The notes beneath the pieces are model-generated. The model saw only the letters and a list, made by a program, of their open reading frames with translations. It ran no database searches and was not told the origin of the DNA. The translations under genes were made by a program, and so were the position numbers. This document shows positions 8,646 through 17,668 of a stretch of 64,000 nt of DNA, piece by piece (positions within the stretch are counted from its first letter, which is position 1; each line of letters opens with the position of its first letter). The DNA is taken from the NCBI GenBank assembly GCA_046349315.1, contig JAXMCQ010000006.1:62001-126000 (forward strand). The letters run 5' to 3'. This DNA comes from JAEUMG01 sp046349315. Its GTDB lineage: Bacteria > Pseudomonadota > Alphaproteobacteria > Rhizobiales > Aestuariivirgaceae.

Positions 8646-10483
8646 TTCGCCATTGCCTGTTGGGCGGCCTCCCAAATCGGTTTCCAGATTTTCTGAAAGT
8701 CGCTGCTGAGCAGCTCCGAGCTTTCCGGCTGTTTCCGTAGAATCTCCAATAGGGATGACACGCGCTCGAGTTGTGCCGGACCGCGATGCAGGGCGCGGAG
8801 CATCGTTTCGAGCAAATAGGGATTCGGCGGCGGCCTATCCGGGCCGTCCTCCGGCGATTTTAGCAACCTGCGCAGATCACCTGATGAGGCAGCCGCCTCG
8901 TCACCGGAGGCTAGCAGAAAGAGAATATAGCGAAGCAATTGATCGCGGTTCTCGATCAGCGAGCGGACAATGCGATCTTGTCGATCTTCTGGTGCACCCT
9001 GAAGCGGAAGGTTCATGACGAAAACTGCTTCACGCATTGTTTCGCCGATCTTCGCGGTGATAGCGAATGCCATGAGAGGAGTTAGACCCGCGTATGACAG
9101 CCGGGAAAACACAATCGATTTGTCGAGTGTCTGCGCCCGCTCCGCTTGCTGGGTGATCGGCCAAGCGCGTATCCCGACCGTGGATTTTGGCCATCGCAGC
9201 GCACGGGTCCACTCCATGCTCAGGTCGAAAGACTCAGGCTCGCCAGCTGCTGTGACGATCAGCCGTGGACCTGCGGTAGCCAACGCCCTCTTCGTTGCAT
9301 GAATTAAATCATCGAGCTGCTCTACTGTCGGGTCGGCCGGTATGGGGACCGAGTTTCTGTCGTATTCCTTCAACAAATCAGCAAATGTTGTCTCTCCTTT
9401 CACCTGCCGGAGAAACTGGTCCACACCAAATAGGCTCTTTTTGCCTACGAGTTCGACCATGAGCTCAACGTTGTGCTCAAAAGCATGAACGGTCGCGTTG
9501 AACGAACCGCTAAACACGCTGGCATCCCAGCCGCGATCGATGACGAAGATCTTGGCGTGCAAGCCGTCCAAAACCTCATCCCGCTCAAGCGGCGCGGCTT
9601 CATCATCAGATGCTTCGGTAAGGTCTGGCGTTAAAAAGCTGGCACTTTTGCAGCGCTGTAAAGTCACGTGTGGAAGTTCTTGTAAGCTCTCCGGGCGGGA
9701 GACCAAATGGATCTCTTTGGTGTGGTCCAGAAAGTCACGTACAATGGCATTTGAGAGAAAAGGCGAGACGATCAAGGCTTTGTCTTGTCTTGGGCCGAAC
9801 GGCTTAACGGCCTTCCCGTCCAGTCCCGCAACCCAAAAACGGCATTGATCTTCGTCGAAGCCCTCCGGCCAGGTGAACCGCACGCGTCGTAGTTCGTGCG
9901 CGATCTTCGCCACCCCCTGGCGCCGCTTGTGAGGGAATGGCTGACGGGCAAGGCCAGGGAGCGCCGCTATGAAATCAGCGAGAGGGTGATTTGCCGCGAT
10001 TGCGTTTGTACGATCTGTAAGGTCGCCATCGAGCGCGACAACGGTATCCCAGCATCGGTCAAAGGTCAGGTTGCGGCTCAGGCACAGGACGCGATAGCGA
10101 ACCGCGCCATCCTCGGCAACAAATCTTAGTGCCCATACCTTCGAATGGAATACCCCATCGGGGTCCTTTAGCTGCACGCCGTAAATGCACGGCTCCAGAA
10201 ATGCGACAAGTGGCGGATACTTTGGTGGCAATCGAATTTGTCCGCTCTGACAGAAGATCGTGAGACGATCTCCATAGCGCCTTAGTGCTTCGAGCAATGC
10301 CAGCGGGTCAGCTACTAGCTCACCATCGGCATGCTCCCAATCGAAGAACGCGAATGAGAGTGGGAGCATTAGCGCACTGATCAAATCGAGCGAGAACGTG
10401 GTTCCGACAGCAACGTCAAGCCTGCAGCCGGGAGGCGGGCGGAGGAGATCCAGCAAGTGTTGCCTTTCGTCCGGCCTAAGCAT
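8642..10483 (-). CDS. Phospholipase-D-like (HKD) protein, defence-associated
   Basis: About 613 residues. Two PLD-type motifs are visible. The first is FHSKVWALRF followed by LCLSRNLTFD. The second is LHAKIFVIDRGWDASVFSGS followed by FNATVHAFEHN, giving H-x-K...D...GS-x-N. Such proteins are usually Mg-independent nucleases or phosphodiesterases in defence loci. I prefer the ATG at 10483 (MLRPDERQ), which has GGAG upstream and overlaps the DUF6361 stop by 8 bases; an ATG at 10504 is also open. The stop overlaps the helicase ATG, so the two are translationally coupled. Confidence 0.85.
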   Translation of the reverse strand: MLRPDERQHLLDLLRPPPGCRLDVAVGTTFSLDLISALMLPLSFAFFDWEHADGELVADPLALLEALRRYGDRLTIFCQSGQIRLPPKYPPLVAFLEPCIYGVQLKDPDGVFHSKVWALRFVAEDGAVRYRVLCLSRNLTFDRCWDTVVALDGDLTDRTNAIAANHPLADFIAALPGLARQPFPHKRRQGVAKIAHELRRVRFTWPEGFDEDQCRFWVAGLDGKAVKPFGPRQDKALIVSPFLSNAIVRDFLDHTKEIHLVSRPESLQELPHVTLQRCKSASFLTPDLTEASDDEAAPLERDEVLDGLHAKIFVIDRGWDASVFSGSFNATVHAFEHNVELMVELVGKKSLFGVDQFLRQVKGETTFADLLKEYDRNSVPIPADPTVEQLDDLIHATKRALATAGPRLIVTAAGEPESFDLSMEWTRALRWPKSTVGIRAWPITQQAERAQTLDKSIVFSRLSYAGLTPLMAFAITAKIGETMREAVFVMNLPLQGAPEDRQDRIVRSLIENRDQLLRYILFLLASGDEAAASSGDLRRLLKSPEDGPDRPPPNPYLLETMLRALHRGPAQLERVSSLLEILRKQPESSELLSSDFQKIWKPIWEAAQQAMAK

Positions 10484-11699
10484 CCGCCGTCTCCAACCCG
10501 TCAAAAATGTCTCCCAGCAGTCGCTGGCTTATGAGCCAACGGAATTCCAGCTGTGCTGTACCGGAATCCCCAGTCCACAGTTCCTGCGCGCGGGGATTGT
10601 CTATGCGGGCCAAACTCTTTTTCAGCCGGCGCTCACGATCACGAATAAGCGAGCGCACGACCGGACTATCGCACAACCGCGCTGCATCGCCCGCCAAGGC
10701 GAAATCCCACCACGTGTTGATGAACTCGTGGGTAGGGTTGGTAATCCGTGGATTGACGGTATGAATCAGTTGCCAGAAACGCTCTCTACTCCATTCGACC
10801 AGTACGCGAGAGCGTTCAGACATCATTTGTGCCCACTCGGTGAGATCTTGACGATACCGCTTTATGCTCTCTTCTCGGCGGTCTTGTTCAGCGAGGATCA
10901 AGTTGTAGAGCAGCGGTGCGCCGTGCATGATTTCGGAGAAGTTCTGTGCGTGATTGAGCATGACACGCAGTTTCGGTTGCAGTTCCTCGGAATACGGATG
11001 CTTCCACGCAAACGGCACGTCGGCACTACGTCGCCGTTGCGCGGCGAGTTCTGCGAGCAGCGAGCCAGAGCAGGCGGGACTTAGACGGATGCGCTCGGTG
11101 AGATATTCGGCCTCGTGGCACGTCAGGCTCAATGTGCATTTTGTAGGGAAATCGAGGGGCGGTGGAATTAGTCCGCCGTGCCAGTTCGGTTGAATGAGGT
11201 CATCATGCTCAATGTCACGCTCCGACACACGCCCACTGTGACGCGTGAGCTGTGCATAGTATCGATCAAGGCTACGGTGATACTGCGCCTGTGCTCCTCT
11301 GAAGGTGCGAATCCCCCAGATGCTAAGCCCCTGCCAGTAAACGCTGCTGGGAAGGCGCTTCAGTGTGGTCTTTGCCACTTTGCCAATATTGCCTTCCTTG
11401 TCATCAGACTGCTCGATAGCGTCAACAAGGTCTATCTCTGCACGACGCGCACGCGCGGCTATCTGCGCTGAAGGGGTACGTAATTTTTCCTGCCGGCGAT
11501 ACATCCAAGGCACGAGGAGAAAATACCTAGCACGGGTCATGATCGTGCTGGTACCCGGAAAAAGCAGATCAGCGAATGCATCGCGTACTGAGCCGATGCC
11601 CAGTTCGTCGCGGGTGTCGTGTTCTCTGAATTGATCAACGACGTCGAGCATCCTCCGACGCTCGCGTTCCGAGTAATCCAGCCAGACGAACGCCGACAT
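10476..11699 (-). CDS. DUF6361 family protein, defence-associated
   Basis: A 407-residue protein recognised as DUF6361 from its N-terminus: FVWLDYSERERRRMLDVVDQ, DTRDELGIGSVRDAFADLLF, PGTSTIMTRARYFLLVPWMY. The later SVYWQGLSIWGIRTFRG also fits. The biochemical role is unknown. In other genomes the family travels with PLD-like and helicase genes, which is what is seen here. The start ATG (11699) shares its A with the TAA of the AddA-like gene (TAATG), so it is reinitiation-coupled. The C-terminus is rich in Arg/Glu helices and could bind nucleic acid, but no catalytic motif is evident. Confidence 0.85.
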   Translation of the reverse strand: MSAFVWLDYSERERRRMLDVVDQFREHDTRDELGIGSVRDAFADLLFPGTSTIMTRARYFLLVPWMYRRQEKLRTPSAQIAARARRAEIDLVDAIEQSDDKEGNIGKVAKTTLKRLPSSVYWQGLSIWGIRTFRGAQAQYHRSLDRYYAQLTRHSGRVSERDIEHDDLIQPNWHGGLIPPPLDFPTKCTLSLTCHEAEYLTERIRLSPACSGSLLAELAAQRRRSADVPFAWKHPYSEELQPKLRVMLNHAQNFSEIMHGAPLLYNLILAEQDRREESIKRYRQDLTEWAQMMSERSRVLVEWSRERFWQLIHTVNPRITNPTHEFINTWWDFALAGDAARLCDSPVVRSLIRDRERRLKKSLARIDNPRAQELWTGDSGTAQLEFRWLISQRLLGDIFDGLETADA

Positions 11700-14600
11700 T
11701 AAGATTTCCCGTCTAGTCGTACAACTGCGCCCACGATCGGCATGTGAACGAAGCTGTGTAAAACGGGTCGGCCCGTCGCCTGAGCGATTATTTGACTGTA
11801 CAGGGCGAGTTGAGGCGAAAAATCTTTCGCCTTCTCTATCCAGGTATCGGGTGCGCCTGGGAAAGACTTATGATCGATGATTACGAACCCCTCGGTCGTC
11901 TCAAGCAACAGGTCAATTCGTCCGACAGCGCGTTGATCGCCGATACGGCTGGTTACTGGCAGCTCATGATGCCGGCGGGCTTCGGGCCAGCGATCCGCAA
12001 TAAACCGGTTGAGCCTCTTGCTGGCCTCGATGAGTGACACAGGCAATACGGCTCCGCCGACACCCCAGCGATCGAGTAGTGCTTTCGCCATGGCTTCCCG
12101 CTCTGCGATCGGTCGGTCGATGTTGTCCGCGGCCATGAAGCCGTGAACCGCTTCTCCGAGGAGGCGCATGTCCGGATTGCCGCTGACGGGCAAGCGCTGT
12201 CCGATTTCGATCGGCGTACCGGCGATGGGGGTGCCATTTTCGTTGCTGTCTTGCGACGCCGCGCTAGGCGACAGTCGTGCCGGGGGATATTTCGGCTGCT
12301 CTCCCGAGAGAGGGAGCGGGGCGAACCAGGCGACCGCGGGGGCCTCGTCTTGAACAGGGGCTGCTAGGGTAGGATCCGCGGTCTGCACAACCATCGTGAA
12401 GGCTTCACCATCGACATGCACCTGGGTTTCGCCATCTGATGCCGGTAGCGTCAGCACGGGAGTGCCGTCTGCTCGCGTCAGGATGTCTAGCCAAGCCGAT
12501 TGTGCAGCTGGACGCGTGGCAAACACCAAATAATCTCTGGCCCGGGTTATGCCCACATAGAGGAGTCTAACAAGCTCGGCGAGCTCAGCTTCGGTTCGAG
12601 CCTGAGCCTGTGGACTGGCAGACGCTGTGGCGTCGAGATGTACGTCCTTCAGTTGGTCGCCATACGGCCATGGCCAAAATCGGATCCAACGACCGGCCAA
12701 GGGATTCCAAGGATCCAATCCTTCAGCAGGCGATTCGGAGTAGGCGCCGAAGGGCGAGCGTTTTGCTCCATCTTGCAGGTCAAGCAAGATCACGACGGGC
12801 CATTCCAGGCCTTTGGCGCGATGATAGGTAAGCACGCGCACGGCGTCGTCTCCTTCAAAGGCCGGCCGCTCGCCACCATTCTTCAAGCCCTTTGCGAAAT
12901 TAGCGACCAAGCCTGCGGCCGTGGCGGCGCCACGCGTAGCTCGACAGCCATCCTCGTACAAAAGCGCAACTTTACGGAGCGCATCTAAATTCGCGAGGCG
13001 CTCGCCAGCGCGGTCCCACCGGTGGACAAGCTGATCGATCCGAGCGGCGGCGATCGCCGTTTCGAGCGCCTCCGCAGGTGTGAGATGAGCAAGATTAACG
13101 CGTTGTTCGTCGAGCGCGACGACCGCCTCGCATTGTGCCTTCAGTACGTCGGCGCCTTTTGTCAGCCAGACGTTCAGCCAGTCACCATTGCCTTCGTTGA
13201 AATGGGCGAGTTCAGCCACAGCCAGCGAGTCCGCAGGATCAACCAAGTAGCGTAACGCGGCGCAGGCCAGAACTGCCTCTGGCGTGTCGAGGAGTCCGTT
13301 TCTCGGCATGGCAGCAGGGATGCCTAAAGTGCCCAGGACATCAGCCACCGCTTTGCAGCGCTCGTTCTGCCGACAAAGGATGGCTATGTCGCTCGGCTTC
13401 AACGGCCGCGTCGCTCCGTCCGCGCGATTTACAACCGGAGTCGTGTCCGGCGATGCCAGCATTGCCTGAATTCGCCCGCCCAGCGCCTGCAGTGCGGACG
13501 ACCAGTTTTTCCCCTCTAACTTCCAATGATGTAATCCCGGTCCAAAGTCAGCTGGTTCCGGGCGATGAAAATTCGGGATTACGACCTTATCGGCGGGAAC
13601 GCCTTTTGGCGGAAATGCTGCACCGAAAACAGCGTTCGCAAATCGCACCAGACTGGGACGCGAGCGCCGCGACGTATCGAGGGATTCCTCAGTACCGCCG
13701 GTTGCCGGCCTAATCTTATCTATCACTGCATTTACGAGCGCGGGATCGGTCTGCCGAAAACCAAAGATGGCTTGCTTCTGGTCGCCGACCCAAAGCGAGC
13801 GCTTGACGGCTTTTGCCATCTCCAGGAATACCGCCAACTGTATAGGACTGGTGTCTTGAAATTCATCGACCATCAAAAGGTCGAACCGCTCGTGCATCCG
13901 AGCGCGCACCTCGGGCTGTCGAAGAAGCTCAAGGGCGAGTTCCTCTTGGTCGGTAAAGTCGAGAAGCCCGCGCGCCCGCTTGAACTCCGAGAAATGATCG
14001 AGCGCATCTGCCGCGCAGGAGAAAGCGAGATCGATAAATTCGCGAAGATCCGTATGTAATCGTGGATGCGTCGGATGGCGCGCGGCAATCGCCCTAACGG
14101 TCTGAAGGAATGGTTCTGATGCCTTCGCGGCCTTGAGCTTCGAAACCCGCGCCCAGGCATCCCACGCCAAGGAGCGTCCATTCGACATTTGAGACGCGAT
14201 TTGGCGCAACGTCGTCAAAGTGTCTTTCGTTGTCTTGGTCATATCGCCGCCGGCGTCGATCTGCGAGATGCAATTCCCAATGGCATCGAATAAGGCACGG
14301 TCAAGGTCGGCTGGGGTTTCGTTGGCGGCGACCGGGGCTAGCAGTGGTTCGATGCCTTGCCAGGATTTGAGGGCGAAATCGGCAAATTGCGACGGCGCCA
14401 AACCGCTTCCACGCGCCAAATTGACGATGTCCAATACCGTCTTTCGCCAGTCGTCCTGCCGAAGCCGTTCCGCGATCGGGTCTATCTTTGGCGAAAATTT
14501 TTGGATCGCTTCCTCGGTTGCCAAACTGAAAAGTGAGTCGGCCATCTCCGGTGGGATTACCTCGGCAACCGGCGAAAGCCCCCCGTCGATTGCGAAGTCG

Positions 14601-14866
14601 CTTACCAAGCGGCCACAGACACTGTTCACGGTGCCGACGAGCCCAGCCAGCGCGCTTTGAGCCGCGTCGGGGTAGCTCTCTTGAATTAGGCGAGCACGAA
14701 CTCGCTCTACCAACTCAGCAGCAGCCTTGATGGTAAAGGTTGTGGCGATGATGCGTGCCGGTGACACGCCGCTTTGGGCGGCATTCACATATTCCGTACT
14801 TAGTCGCCATGTCTTCCCGGTACCAGCCCCGGCACTGACAACAGAAATCGGTCCCATGTCGGTCAT
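11699..14866 (-). CDS. AddA-like UvrD helicase with C-terminal PD-(D/E)xK nuclease
   Basis: 1,055 residues with all superfamily 1A motifs: Walker A VVSAGAGTGKTWRLSTEY, Walker B LMVDEFQDTSPIQ, motif III VGDQKQAIFGFRQTDP, motif V VRVLTYHRAKGLEWPVV, motif VI LLYVGITRARDYLVFA. The C-terminal RecB-type nuclease has GRIDLLLE and VIIDHKSF, giving the D...D-x-K core, followed by QLALYSQI. It is therefore predicted to unwind and degrade DNA ends. The ATG at 14866 has AAGGAGG and overlaps the TGA of the AddB-like gene (ATGA). It looks like a diverged AddA recruited to a defence operon; the housekeeping addAB would be elsewhere. Confidence 0.9.
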   Translation of the reverse strand: MTDMGPISVVSAGAGTGKTWRLSTEYVNAAQSGVSPARIIATTFTIKAAAELVERVRARLIQESYPDAAQSALAGLVGTVNSVCGRLVSDFAIDGGLSPVAEVIPPEMADSLFSLATEEAIQKFSPKIDPIAERLRQDDWRKTVLDIVNLARGSGLAPSQFADFALKSWQGIEPLLAPVAANETPADLDRALFDAIGNCISQIDAGGDMTKTTKDTLTTLRQIASQMSNGRSLAWDAWARVSKLKAAKASEPFLQTVRAIAARHPTHPRLHTDLREFIDLAFSCAADALDHFSEFKRARGLLDFTDQEELALELLRQPEVRARMHERFDLLMVDEFQDTSPIQLAVFLEMAKAVKRSLWVGDQKQAIFGFRQTDPALVNAVIDKIRPATGGTEESLDTSRRSRPSLVRFANAVFGAAFPPKGVPADKVVIPNFHRPEPADFGPGLHHWKLEGKNWSSALQALGGRIQAMLASPDTTPVVNRADGATRPLKPSDIAILCRQNERCKAVADVLGTLGIPAAMPRNGLLDTPEAVLACAALRYLVDPADSLAVAELAHFNEGNGDWLNVWLTKGADVLKAQCEAVVALDEQRVNLAHLTPAEALETAIAAARIDQLVHRWDRAGERLANLDALRKVALLYEDGCRATRGAATAAGLVANFAKGLKNGGERPAFEGDDAVRVLTYHRAKGLEWPVVILLDLQDGAKRSPFGAYSESPAEGLDPWNPLAGRWIRFWPWPYGDQLKDVHLDATASASPQAQARTEAELAELVRLLYVGITRARDYLVFATRPAAQSAWLDILTRADGTPVLTLPASDGETQVHVDGEAFTMVVQTADPTLAAPVQDEAPAVAWFAPLPLSGEQPKYPPARLSPSAASQDSNENGTPIAGTPIEIGQRLPVSGNPDMRLLGEAVHGFMAADNIDRPIAEREAMAKALLDRWGVGGAVLPVSLIEASKRLNRFIADRWPEARRHHELPVTSRIGDQRAVGRIDLLLETTEGFVIIDHKSFPGAPDTWIEKAKDFSPQLALYSQIIAQATGRPVLHSFVHMPIVGAVVRLDGKS

Positions 14867-17562
14867 CGCGCGCCTCCTTGTATCGAGGCGCCGCAAAGAA
14901 ATCTGTAGTCGCAAAATCTGCAGCCGGGCTCGACCTGTGGCATCGGATCGACGTCCGTTTCATCAGTGCCAGCTGGGACACCTCTCACTAAAACATCACC
15001 GTGTTCCAATTGCCCCATGCGGTGGTCGTATGCGGCTCGTAACGTAGCCCAGGTCTGTTTTAGATCCGAGCCGGGCACATGGTGCGCCGCGGAGAAGGGA
15101 TGGGGGTCCGTGAAAAGAAGGCTCTGTTGGCGCAGCATGAAATAGCCGGCACCCAGCGACGTGCGGCCGGCCTGTTCTTCCAGCCAGGTGTAGGCGGCTA
15201 GCTGAAAGGCCCGGCCTTCCTGAACCTCTTCGCGACGGTACTTGTCCCGTGACGACCATTTGAGGTCTAGGACGACCGATCGGCCAATTGCATCCTCGAG
15301 GACGAGATCCAGATAGCCGCCGAAGTCTTGCCCTGACGCGAACGTGACAACGACTTCTTCTTCGACCCCTCTAACGGTCAAGCCGGCATCGGCAATCATC
15401 TGAACAAGCAACCGAATTGAATCGGATACACGCGCCTTGGCTCTCTCGTACTCGACGGCGTAGCCGGGGCGCAGCAAAGGTGCGGCTGTTTGGACCGCAA
15501 GGCTATCGAACATTTTTGCGGCCGCGCTCGCGGCTTCGTCTGGAGACCAGCTCCTTCGTTGGTCGAAAAGCTTTTCGACGACCGCGTGGGCGAGTATTCC
15601 GATCAGATTGGCATCGTCGGGCAAGACATCGAGGGCGCCGGGACGCACGTGCGCTCCATAGTTCAGCGCCCAAGCGAGCGGGCATTCGATCATCGTTTTT
15701 ATGCTGGTGATCGACTCAATGGGCCGGCGGGTGATCGTCGAGGCGGGTACGACCCATCGGCGTCGCGCGGTCGGCAAAGCAAGGGGGCTAATTCCTTGCC
15801 GCTTGATGGCGCGATCGCCCAGGTGAGCTGTTTCTCTGGTTGCGATCGTCTGTGCCCGAATGCGCGCTTTGGTGACAGCTTGGAGCGACTCGAGTTGCGC
15901 AAATATTTCGTGCCATAGCGGGTGCGGCGTCGCAGTTTCTCCCCGAAGACGGCGAGGCATTACAAGGATGGCCCGACACCGCGCTCCTAGGAGCGCTTGG
16001 CGCCAACTGGCGGCCTCGCGCAGCACGATGTTTTCGATCGGCTCGACATGGGCGTCGACCGATGCCAGCGCTGCAATTTCGGCGGTCGACCAAGGCTGCC
16101 GAGGCGGCGAGCTAACATCACCGGAGAACCCCCACCACACTACTGTGTCGGCCGTTCCCCAAACCTGCCCCGGCGCATCGACAACGGACCAGGGGGCGGC
16201 TTCCTCGGTTGCTGCCGGCGCTGAAACGCCTTCTGCGGTTACCGCGTCGATGATGCGGCCAAGTTGGATCGCGGGGATATAAGGTGCACCTAGAGCCGCG
16301 ATGGACTCGCTGAGTGCCGAGGAATGTGCTGCTGCGGTCAGGAAGAGGTAGTCATTGTCGCTTGCGACACCTCCCGCCCATTGGGCGATGCGATGGCATA
16401 CGTCTTGGACCAATTGAACGGGAATGCCTTCGGATCGGCGAAACCGCTGTGGTTCGAGCCAGAACCGCCACTCGCCTTGGGCCTTCTCGACCTCTTTCTT
16501 GATGGCGGCATCATCCAGGCCGTCGATACGTCGCCAGCCTTCCAAATCCTTCGTGCAGTCTTGCCATGCCTCGATCCATCGCGCCCCGCCGATGCCCGGT
16601 TCATCCATCAGGGCGTGAGCAAATCGACGAGCCACAAATCGAGGAAGTGGAGATCGTGGCAGGCTTAGAAATTCTAGAACCCGCGCTGGCTCGAGTGGTT
16701 CCCATAACATCTCCAGCGCGAGCGGGAGCACCTGAAGTGCGCTGCGTTGAGGTGATGTCTCGGTCCAGCCTGGACGTGGGAGGCCCAGTCTGCGGCAGGC
16801 GGCATCAAGAGATGGGCATCCGGTTCCACGGACTATGACGGTTTGCTGATTGTCTCCCGACGATAGCCAAGCCGCGACGGCGTCGGCAGCTTGCCACTCA
16901 TCGTCGGCGTCAAAAAGGATGAAGCTTCCATCTCCAACGAATTTCGCTGCTTTGCCGCCACGCAGCGCGCATTGGATGGCGACAAGATCAGAATCGCCTA
17001 TCTGCGTCGGGGGCTCAATGCCACGGATAGTGATTCCGCTGGTGCGCAGGCGGGTGAACAAACGCTGCCACATCAAGGGGAACCGCTCCTCGGACGAAAC
17101 TACGTCGATAGTTTCAATCGGAATTGCGTGGCCGATTCTTAGATCTTCCAAGATGGCGTGAAGTCGTTCGCCTGTGCTCTTCCCCAGTGGCTGGCCCTCG
17201 GTGATCTCGACGGATGCCATCGTCTCCAGTCGCGGTCCCGCGTTGTCGATCTGCTGGCCCTTCCAGCCAGACGCATAAAGCTCATCTCGCCAAGCAAGGA
17301 TCTGTTTTGCGGTCGCCCATGCATCCCGTGCGAAGGACCGTGAATAGAAGCGTGTGCCGTTATCAAGCAAACGCAGACGCCCCTGATATCGGGCAATGCG
17401 AACTGCCGCAGGCGTATTTGGGCCAGCCAGACCGAGGGCAGATTCGAGCAGGCCAAGAAAGCCGTTGGGTCCTACGACGGGTTCCCCAATTGCCGATGCC
17501 GCTCCGCCTGCCGTCTGAGGGTGACAGGGGCCGTCGAGCTTCCATCCAAAAACGACGTGCAT
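14863..17562 (-). CDS. AddB-like PD-(D/E)xK nuclease with predicted 4Fe-4S cysteines
   Basis: 899 residues. The C-terminal third carries the nuclease core FGGYLDLVLED with VVLDLKWSS and the QxxxY-type FQLAAYTWLEE. Four cysteines match the AddB iron-sulfur staple: one in IECPLAWALN before the nuclease and three in GCRFCDYRFLCG after it. No Walker A is apparent near the N-terminus, as in many alphaproteobacterial AddB proteins, so the subunit should be a structural and nuclease partner of the AddA-like protein. The ATG at 17562 follows a GGGGGG Shine-Dalgarno. It is the first gene of the six-gene operon, 106 bases after the ImmA gene stop. Confidence 0.87.
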   Translation of the reverse strand: MHVVFGWKLDGPCHPQTAGGAASAIGEPVVGPNGFLGLLESALGLAGPNTPAAVRIARYQGRLRLLDNGTRFYSRSFARDAWATAKQILAWRDELYASGWKGQQIDNAGPRLETMASVEITEGQPLGKSTGERLHAILEDLRIGHAIPIETIDVVSSEERFPLMWQRLFTRLRTSGITIRGIEPPTQIGDSDLVAIQCALRGGKAAKFVGDGSFILFDADDEWQAADAVAAWLSSGDNQQTVIVRGTGCPSLDAACRRLGLPRPGWTETSPQRSALQVLPLALEMLWEPLEPARVLEFLSLPRSPLPRFVARRFAHALMDEPGIGGARWIEAWQDCTKDLEGWRRIDGLDDAAIKKEVEKAQGEWRFWLEPQRFRRSEGIPVQLVQDVCHRIAQWAGGVASDNDYLFLTAAAHSSALSESIAALGAPYIPAIQLGRIIDAVTAEGVSAPAATEEAAPWSVVDAPGQVWGTADTVVWWGFSGDVSSPPRQPWSTAEIAALASVDAHVEPIENIVLREAASWRQALLGARCRAILVMPRRLRGETATPHPLWHEIFAQLESLQAVTKARIRAQTIATRETAHLGDRAIKRQGISPLALPTARRRWVVPASTITRRPIESITSIKTMIECPLAWALNYGAHVRPGALDVLPDDANLIGILAHAVVEKLFDQRRSWSPDEAASAAAKMFDSLAVQTAAPLLRPGYAVEYERAKARVSDSIRLLVQMIADAGLTVRGVEEEVVVTFASGQDFGGYLDLVLEDAIGRSVVLDLKWSSRDKYRREEVQEGRAFQLAAYTWLEEQAGRTSLGAGYFMLRQQSLLFTDPHPFSAAHHVPGSDLKQTWATLRAAYDHRMGQLEHGDVLVRGVPAGTDETDVDPMPQVEPGCRFCDYRFLCGASIQGGAR

Positions 17563-17668
17563 TTGCCCCCCTGTGTTCGCAGTAGATTGGTCAGTTCATA
17601 GCGACGCGCTTAATGCAAGCTGGAAAATCTTGGCTCGTGATCGTAAGTCATTAGTTGTTCTCCACATT

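Noticed and set aside
4374..17562. Calling the operon DISARM
   Set aside because: It has a SNF2-type helicase and a PLD protein, but no DrmA-type helicase, no DUF1998 (DrmB) protein and no methyltransferase, so the composition does not fit.
11699..17562. Treating the AddA/AddB-like pair as the housekeeping addAB locus
   Set aside because: The pair lies inside a tRNA-bounded island, overlapping DUF6361/PLD/helicase genes, with divergent N-terminal regions. Confirmation would need the rest of the genome.
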